Below are positions 59,625-64,000 of a stretch of 64,000 bases of DNA, piece by piece. Every line of letters begins with the position of its first letter. The first letter of the stretch is position 1. Made by a program: the position numbers and the translations under genes. Source of the DNA: Chloroflexota bacterium (lineage in GTDB: Bacteria; Chloroflexota; Dehalococcoidia; Lucifugimonadales; UBA3495); contig JAPPMU010000062.1 in NCBI GenBank assembly GCA_028873965.1, positions 124,001-188,000 of the forward strand, in the 5' to 3' direction. The notes under the pieces were generated by a model that worked only from the letters and a program-made list of their open reading frames with translations, had not been told where the DNA came from and did not search any database.

Positions 59625-60818
59625 CTAGACTACCCGCACCGGGTGGGCGACGGGCTGGTTGAAGAGGTAGCCCTTTTCGTTGAAAGGGACATGGTCGGGC
59701 TGAGTGTTGCCGGCCGCGTCGGTGGCGCGGGTCATGATGGCGTGTTCACCCGGCGGGGCGTCCCATTCGAACTCGAACCGGACCCACGAATGATCCGATT
59801 GGGCTCCGGAAAGGGCAGACCCGTTCCAGGTTTGGCCCGAGTCGGTGCTCCACTCGACCCGTGAAATCGTGCCCGCCGGGGAGTGCGCGTACCCGTGGAT
59901 GCGGTGGCTTCCCGCCGACAGTTCCGCCGGCCAGGGCAGGGCCAGAGCGCTCTTGATCACCTGCTCGGTGACCGGTTGGCCCAGCGATTCGCCCTGTGGC
60001 GGGTACTCGTCGCCGATGAGCGTGTAGGAGGTGGTGTTGTTCCGGGTCCACAGCGGTTCCGATGAGACTACGATGCGACCCAGCCACTTGATGTTGGCGC
60101 TGCCCACCCATCCGGGAACCAGCGCGCGAACGGGGAACCCGTGGTCCCGGGGCAGCGTTTCGCCATTGAGCGCGTAGGCCAGCAGGGTGTCCGGCTCCAT
60201 GGCCTTCTCCGCTGGCAGGACGTAGCGGAAGCCTTCCTCGGGTGACTCCACGTCCAGCCCGACCAGCAGCACGGATACGGCGTCGGGCCGGATGCCCGCC
60301 AGCGTCAGGACGTCGCGGAGCTGCGCGCCAACCCATTCGCCGTTGCTCACCGCCCCCGTCATCCACTGGGTGCCGGACGCCTCCTGGCCGTTCATCACGT
60401 CGAACATGGCGCGGTGATTACCCGCGCATTCCAGGTAGGACGTCAGCGTGCGGCTGGGCAGGCTGCGGATTTCCGAGTAGGTCAACTTCAGCGATTCCGA
60501 AACCGCGTCGCCTTCTACGGTGAGACGCCAATCGTCGGCGTCGAGATCAAGGCTGATGGAGTTGTTGCGCACGAAGAACAAGCGGTTGGGCGTGAGCATT
60601 CCCTGCATGTTTTCCAGCCGCGCCTCCAGGCCCTTGTCTCCGTGCACGATGAACGGCGCGGGGTCTTTGAACCAGGGGCCGGACGGCGCCGGATCAGTGA
60701 CCGCAACAGACGGCTGCGATCCAGTCGACGCATCGAGCGACCCCATGTCCGCGCAGGCGGCCAGGACCGCGGTGGCGCCGCCGGCCACCAGCAGCCGCAG
60801 GAACCGGCGACGGTCCAT
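59625..60818 (-). CDS. Sulfite-oxidase-family molybdopterin enzyme, Tat-exported lipoprotein-like
   Basis: A 397-aa molybdoenzyme. The N-terminus MDRRRFLRLLVAGGATAVLA carries a twin-arginine signal, followed by a lipobox-like AAC. The molybdenum Cys is in SYLECAGNHRAMF. GWVGSANIKWLGRI and HGFPVRALVPGW are typical of the sulfite oxidase family, and the last ~110 residues form the Ig-like dimerisation domain (SSALALPWPAELSAG...). It acts outside the membrane on sulfite or another oxidisable substrate. ATG 60818 is used; a GTG at 60878 is an alternative. No cytochrome partner is adjacent. Confidence 0.88.
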   Translation of the reverse strand: MDRRRFLRLLVAGGATAVLAACADMGSLDASTGSQPSVAVTDPAPSGPWFKDPAPFIVHGDKGLEARLENMQGMLTPNRLFFVRNNSISLDLDADDWRLTVEGDAVSESLKLTYSEIRSLPSRTLTSYLECAGNHRAMFDVMNGQEASGTQWMTGAVSNGEWVGAQLRDVLTLAGIRPDAVSVLLVGLDVESPEEGFRYVLPAEKAMEPDTLLAYALNGETLPRDHGFPVRALVPGWVGSANIKWLGRIVVSSEPLWTRNNTTSYTLIGDEYPPQGESLGQPVTEQVIKSALALPWPAELSAGSHRIHGYAHSPAGTISRVEWSTDSGQTWNGSALSGAQSDHSWVRFEFEWDAPPGEHAIMTRATDAAGNTQPDHVPFNEKGYLFNQPVAHPVRVV

Positions 60819-60944
60819 CCCCCGGGCGCTGGCAAACTCCCAGAGCGAGGGCTTGCCCGGTGGTGTAAAAGAGAACACGTTCCTCAGGGTATCTGGTTTT
60901 GGGCAGTCGGTTGGACCGCCTAGAGTCTGTCGACGAATTTCGTC

Positions 60945-61033
60945 ATTCCGGCGAAAGCCGGAATCCACGAATGCAGAATAGTACCAACTTTCTGCCGACA
61001 GCGATCTTCCTGGGTTCCTGCTTTCGCAGGAAC
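60945..61033. repeat. Two dispersed palindromic repeats (copies 3 and 4)
   Basis: ATTCCGGC-GAAA-GCCGGAAT at 60945-60964, and GTTCCTGC-TTTC-GCAGGAAC at 61014-61033, preceded by CGTCA and followed by GACGG respectively. They are variants of the hairpin at 357-376. They lie in the 246-bp gap between the sulfite-oxidase-like and amidohydrolase genes. Confidence 0.75.
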
Positions 61034-61064
61034 GACGGTGTGATATTCAGTTTGTCAACGGGCT

Positions 61065-61889
61065 CTACGGCGCCTGCAGCATGGGCCAGAAGGTGGCGGC
61101 GGCCCCGCCCATCATCCAGTCCAGGTCTTCGGCGGACAGCCAGGGAAGAGCGGTCTTGCCCAGTTCCACCTGGCCAATGAAACCGCCCTCGCGCGACGAC
61201 GGGAAGTTGGAACCCCACATCATGCGGCGAGGGGTGAAAGCCTCGATGACCCGGCGGAACAGGTCCTTGTCATCGTCGGACAGATCGGCGTATGGGCCCA
61301 AGCTGGTGCTGGAATAGCGCAGGCAGGCGTTGGGCAGCTGGGCCAGCGCCTCCAGGGCCACGGTCATTCCGACCTTGTCGGCGGAGTTGCTCCAGCCGGC
61401 GAAGTGGTCGGGCGCGAAGCGGACGTTGGGGTGCCGCGCGCCGATGTTGCGCATACGGTTGACCCGATCCGCCGTTCCACCGCCGCCGATGGAGATGGGG
61501 ATGCCCAGGGACTCGGCGCGGTTCCACAGGGCATCGCAACGAGGGTCGTCGGGCTCGGCCTGGCTTTGCAGGCGCACGCCCCACATGCCGCGCTCGTTGG
61601 TCCAGTAGGAGAGCTTGTCGGCAGCGTCATCGGCCGCCGGGTCCAGGATGCCAACGGCGACGGTGCGCGGAGCGTACTGGAGCGCGCTGTCGCACTGGTA
61701 GGAGTTGTCCAGGCCATAGGTGCCGTTGGGCTGTACCAGGGTGGCGCACTCCACGCCGGCGTTGTCCATCTCCTGGATCAGGTCCTCGACGTTGTTGCTG
61801 ACCTCGAGGGACCAGCCGGTGGCGTCGGGGTGGAGCGGGTGGGCGTTCCTGTCGCTGCTGACCACGTGGGTGTGGGTGTCGATGATCAT
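61065..61889 (-). CDS. Amidohydrolase-family (TIM-barrel) metal-dependent hydrolase
   Basis: A 274-aa amidohydrolase-2-type protein. The first metal motif is MIIDTHTHVVSS. RFAPDHFAGWSN carries the metal/substrate His, and RRMMWGSNFPSS the late acid/Asn position (often Asp). Such enzymes hydrolyse or decarboxylate lactones and carboxylates (for example 2-pyrone-dicarboxylate hydrolase). The usual SD in GSDFP is an N here (GSNFP), which is also seen in some members. Substrate unknown. Confidence 0.85.
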   Translation of the reverse strand: MIIDTHTHVVSSDRNAHPLHPDATGWSLEVSNNVEDLIQEMDNAGVECATLVQPNGTYGLDNSYQCDSALQYAPRTVAVGILDPAADDAADKLSYWTNERGMWGVRLQSQAEPDDPRCDALWNRAESLGIPISIGGGGTADRVNRMRNIGARHPNVRFAPDHFAGWSNSADKVGMTVALEALAQLPNACLRYSSTSLGPYADLSDDDKDLFRRVIEAFTPRRMMWGSNFPSSREGGFIGQVELGKTALPWLSAEDLDWMMGGAAATFWPMLQAP

Positions 61890-61966
61890 GGTCGTAACTC
61901 CTGGAGGGATTGCCGAGAGCCGGCGCTGTCATTCTACGACATCGAAGTGATTTCCCAGTTCCGCGT

Positions 61967-62090
61967 GCGTACCCAGTTTCCTCAAGCCTTTCATTGCGAG
62001 CGCAGCGTGGCAATCTCGTCGCTGTAGGAGTCACTTCTTCGGCAGCGAGATTGCCACGGCGCAAGCGCCTGGCAATGACAAACTGGGTAT
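61967..62090. repeat. MITE-like palindromic repeat, copy C
   Basis: Left end GCGTACCCAGTTTC, arm TCATTGCGAGCGCAGCG, right arm GGCGCAAGCGCCTGGCAATGAC, end AAACTGGGTATGG. It lies between the amidohydrolase and MetE-like genes, both on the minus strand. Confidence 0.82.
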
Positions 62091-62108
62091 GGGTAGTACT
62101 GGGCCGCT

Positions 62109-63254
62109 TCAGAACAGTTCCCGGCTGGCGATGTCCGCCCCTTCGCGCATGGCCCGCAGCTTCAGCCAGACGATGCCAGTCTCCACGCGGCTGGAGCCGG
62201 CGGAAGTGTCGAACCCGCAGTCGGTGCCGGCCAGCACCCGGGTGGGATCGCCACCGGCGGCGGCCACGGCCTGATGCAGCCGGTCGGCCACCAGCCGGGG
62301 ATGCTCCACGTAGTTGGTCTTGGTGTCGATGACGCCGGCAACCAGCAACATCCCCTCGGGCAGAGGGAGATTGCGGTACACGCGATGCTCGTGGGCATGG
62401 CGCGGGTTAGCCATTTCCATCACCAGCGCGCCGACGTTGGCCTCGTAGAGCAGGTCGACGATGTCCTCCAGCGGCACGTCGTACTGGTGCGGGCCCTCGC
62501 TGTTTCCCCAGCAGACGTGGAGCCGCACCCGACCGCTGGGGATGTTGGCCAGGGCGTGGTTGATGGCGCGGATGTGCAGCGCCACCACGTCCCGGAACGC
62601 CGAGAGCGGCTCATCCTGGTAGGAGACGTGCCGCTCCATGGCGAGATCGGGGCAATCCAACTGCAACGTCAGGCCATTGGCGACGATGATCTCGTATTCC
62701 TTGCGCAGTTCCTCGGCCAGGGCGAACACGTAATCCTCGTGGCTGTCGTAGTAGCGATTGGCCAGAGTGAGGGCAACGATGCCGGGCGATGCGGCGGTCA
62801 TGAACAGCTCTTCAGGCCGGCTGTCGGCGGAACCCACCACATCGAGAAACTCGCGGCATTCACGCTCGACCAGGTCCAGCCGTTCGTAGGACAGCGGGCC
62901 GACGCAGGTGGGAACGTCGCGCATCAGCTGCACCACTCGGGGCCGCGCCACCCCGGGAAACTCGTTCTGGTCCCGGTGGCCGCGGCGGGTCCAGGAACCG
63001 CCAAAGCCGCGCATCCGCTGGGTGACGTAGGAGGAGAAGCTGACGCGGGACTGCTCGCCGTTGTTGATGACATCGACGCCGGCGTCGATCTGCGCCGCGA
63101 CGACTCCGGCGGTGGCCTCGCGGGACGCGGCGTACAGCGCCTCCTCGTCCGCCGGCTCGCCGCGCGACACGGAACCGAGCATTTCCACCAACCCTTCAGG
63201 CCGGGGCAGGCTACCGGTGTGGGTGGTCAGGATGCGGGTTTCGCTGTTCTTCAT
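62109..63254 (-). CDS. MetE-like (cobalamin-independent methionine synthase family) protein
   Basis: A 381-aa protein matching the C-terminal catalytic half of MetE. THTGSLPRPEGL opens it. Zinc ligands are His and Cys in RLHVCWGNSEG, Glu in VMEMANPRHAHE and Cys in AGTDCGFDTS. Stand-alone proteins of this kind include methylcobalamin:homocysteine and epoxyalkane:CoM-type transferases, so methionine synthesis is not certain. The ATG at 63254 is used; the frame upstream runs through a repeat and is rejected. Confidence 0.85.
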   Translation of the reverse strand: MKNSETRILTTHTGSLPRPEGLVEMLGSVSRGEPADEEALYAASREATAGVVAAQIDAGVDVINNGEQSRVSFSSYVTQRMRGFGGSWTRRGHRDQNEFPGVARPRVVQLMRDVPTCVGPLSYERLDLVERECREFLDVVGSADSRPEELFMTAASPGIVALTLANRYYDSHEDYVFALAEELRKEYEIIVANGLTLQLDCPDLAMERHVSYQDEPLSAFRDVVALHIRAINHALANIPSGRVRLHVCWGNSEGPHQYDVPLEDIVDLLYEANVGALVMEMANPRHAHEHRVYRNLPLPEGMLLVAGVIDTKTNYVEHPRLVADRLHQAVAAAGGDPTRVLAGTDCGFDTSAGSSRVETGIVWLKLRAMREGADIASRELF

Positions 63255-63284
63255 TGATGACTTTACTTTCGCGGGTCGGGAAAT

Positions 63285-63421
63285 CTCATGCGCACCCAGT
63301 TTGTCATTGCGAGCGCAGCGTAGCAATCTCGTCGCTGTAGGAACCACTTCATTCAGCAACGAGATTGCTACGGCGCAAGCGCCTCGCAATGACAGCCGGA
63401 GTAAAACTGGGTGCGCGTGAG
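63285..63421. repeat. MITE-like palindromic repeat, copy D
   Basis: Left end CTCATGCGCACCCAGTTTG, right end AAACTGGGTGCGCGTGAG. Inner arms are GTCATTGCGAGCGCAGCGTA and GGCGCAAGCGCCTCGCAATG, then AC. It lies upstream of the MetE-like gene and before the dodecin gene. It has the most complete terminal inverted repeats of the four. Confidence 0.88.
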
Positions 63422-63524
63422 CCATGAACCGGGTTGCCCAAACGGGCCACGGCGCATATTATACTTTGGCGCTGTGGGTGAAGGCGCAAAAACAACGATA
63501 CTTTCATGCGTAACGGAGTGAGAA

Positions 63525-63758
63525 ATGGCAGTTGGTAGCACTTACAAGGTAGTTGAGCTGGTGGGATCCTCCAGCGCAAACCTGCAGGAGGCCATTGACG
63601 GCGCGATTGCGCGGGCGGCCCAGACCATCCGCAACCTGGACTGGTTCGAGGTTCGGGAAATCCGCGGTACCATCGACGACGGTCGGGCCAACTGGTACCA
63701 GGTCAAGCTGGGTATTGGGTTCCGAGTGGACGCCGGTGAAGATATCCGCGAAGACTAG
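63525..63758 (+). CDS. Dodecin family flavin-binding protein
   Basis: A 77-aa dodecin. The segments YKVVELVGSSSANLQEAIDG, TIRNLDWFEVREIRG (Trp40 stacks on the isoalloxazine ring) and YQVKLGIGFRV match the family. Dodecins form hollow dodecamers that store riboflavin or FMN. GGAGTGAGAA precedes the ATG. It is followed by a strong hairpin at 63783-63812. Confidence 0.95.
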   Translation: MAVGSTYKVVELVGSSSANLQEAIDGAIARAAQTIRNLDWFEVREIRGTIDDGRANWYQVKLGIGFRVDAGEDIRED

Positions 63759-63782
63759 GCCCCCGCATTTTCCGGTTTGGAT

Positions 63783-63812
63783 ACAGCGCCCGCCACCGGT
63801 GGTGGGCGCTGT
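63783..63812 (+). terminator. Terminator-like hairpin after the dodecin gene
   Basis: ACAGCGCCCGCCACC pairs with GGTGGTGGGCGCTGT, a 15-bp stem with one G-T mismatch and almost no loop, 24 bp after the dodecin stop. No long U-run follows, so it may be a Rho-independent terminator of weak type or only a transcript-stability element. Confidence 0.55.
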
Positions 63813-63893
63813 TCCCGCGTGCGTGGCGTGGTGCGCTCGGAGCCACCCCGTCCACTCAGCGGTTGAGGGCCGAGAATTCGCTGTTGCATTCCC

Positions 63894-64000
63894 ATGCTCG
63901 TTGCATCCGACATCAGCAAGGCTTATTCCGAGCGGACGCTGTTCCGCGGACTGAACCTCTCCATGACGGCCGGCGACCGCATCGCGCTGATCGGCGCCAA
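63894..64000 (+). CDS. ABC-F-type ATPase, 5' end (partial)
   Basis: Starting at ATG 63894, the 35 residues read MLVASDISKAYSERTLFRGL and then NLSMTAGDRIALIGA, the N-terminal part of an ABC ATPase just before the Walker A. The short lead and SERTLFRGLNL pattern fit the ABC-F (soluble duplicated ATPase, ribosome-associated) group. It runs off the right edge. Confidence 0.75.
   Translation, partial: MLVASDISKAYSERTLFRGLNLSMTAGDRIALIGA

Overview
The window is GC-rich, densely packed bacterial chromosome. The gene set suggests a Chloroflexota genome, possibly of the Dehalococcoidia/SAR202 type. The hints are a 23S rRNA gene with its own promoter and no 16S gene in front of it, split glycine decarboxylase genes, F420/flavin-type (LLM) oxidoreductases, enolase-superfamily and NIPSNAP proteins, Uma2/DUF4058 nucleases and an erythrin-VIT1 iron exporter. 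This placement is inferred from gene content and was not tested by phylogeny. No tRNA, insertion sequence, prophage or CRISPR array was seen.

Layout. 0-0.45 kb: 5' end of a 23S rRNA gene (minus strand) with its leader and promoter. 0.45-10 kb: mixed metabolic genes (crotonase, MOSC, ammonium channel, MmgE/PrpD, NIPSNAP, LLM oxidoreductase, iron exporter) plus a HARE-HTH/GIY-YIG protein. 10-19 kb, minus strand: dnaJ-prmA-kinase-like-PP2C, then a set that should make inositol phospholipid and mannosylate it (inositol-phosphate synthase, PimA-like glycosyltransferase, CDP-alcohol phosphatidyltransferase). 19-27 kb, minus strand: a catabolic run (enolase-family dehydratase, sarcosine-oxidase-like enzyme, SMP-30 lactonase, class IV aminotransferase, 3-hydroxyisobutyrate-dehydrogenase-like enzyme), two HEPN-like proteins and an orphan PhnD-like protein. 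27-31 kb, minus strand: a beta-propeller lipoprotein, an LprG-like lipoprotein and a P55-like MFS exporter. 31-34.4 kb: cobalamin assembly (cobQ, cobU, pduX). 34.4-41.5 kb, minus strand: a repair block with three tandem OGG1-like glycosylases, a DinG helicase fused to an exonuclease, a PHP protein and a PIN protein. 41.6-44.1 kb: an oxidoreductase and an XRE-ImmA/DUF4411 toxin-antitoxin-like pair. 44.1-49.4 kb, minus strand: glycine/sarcosine catabolism (gcvPA, gcvPB, FAD oxidase, PPOX protein). 49.7-55.6 kb: MFS transporter, orphan DNA methyltransferase, dnaA, NHL propeller. 55.7-64 kb: second propeller, HEPN-like protein, copper amine oxidase, Tat-exported sulfite-oxidase-like enzyme, amidohydrolase, MetE-like protein, dodecin and the start of an ABC-F gene, with four copies of a MITE-like palindromic repeat between them.

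The most notable inference is that two separate operons (about 11.9-14.9 kb and 27.4-31.1 kb) together resemble the mycobacterial machinery that makes phosphatidylinositol mannosides and exports lipids through LprG-P55. A second is the tandem triplication of an 8-oxoguanine-glycosylase-type gene, in which one copy has lost the catalytic lysine.
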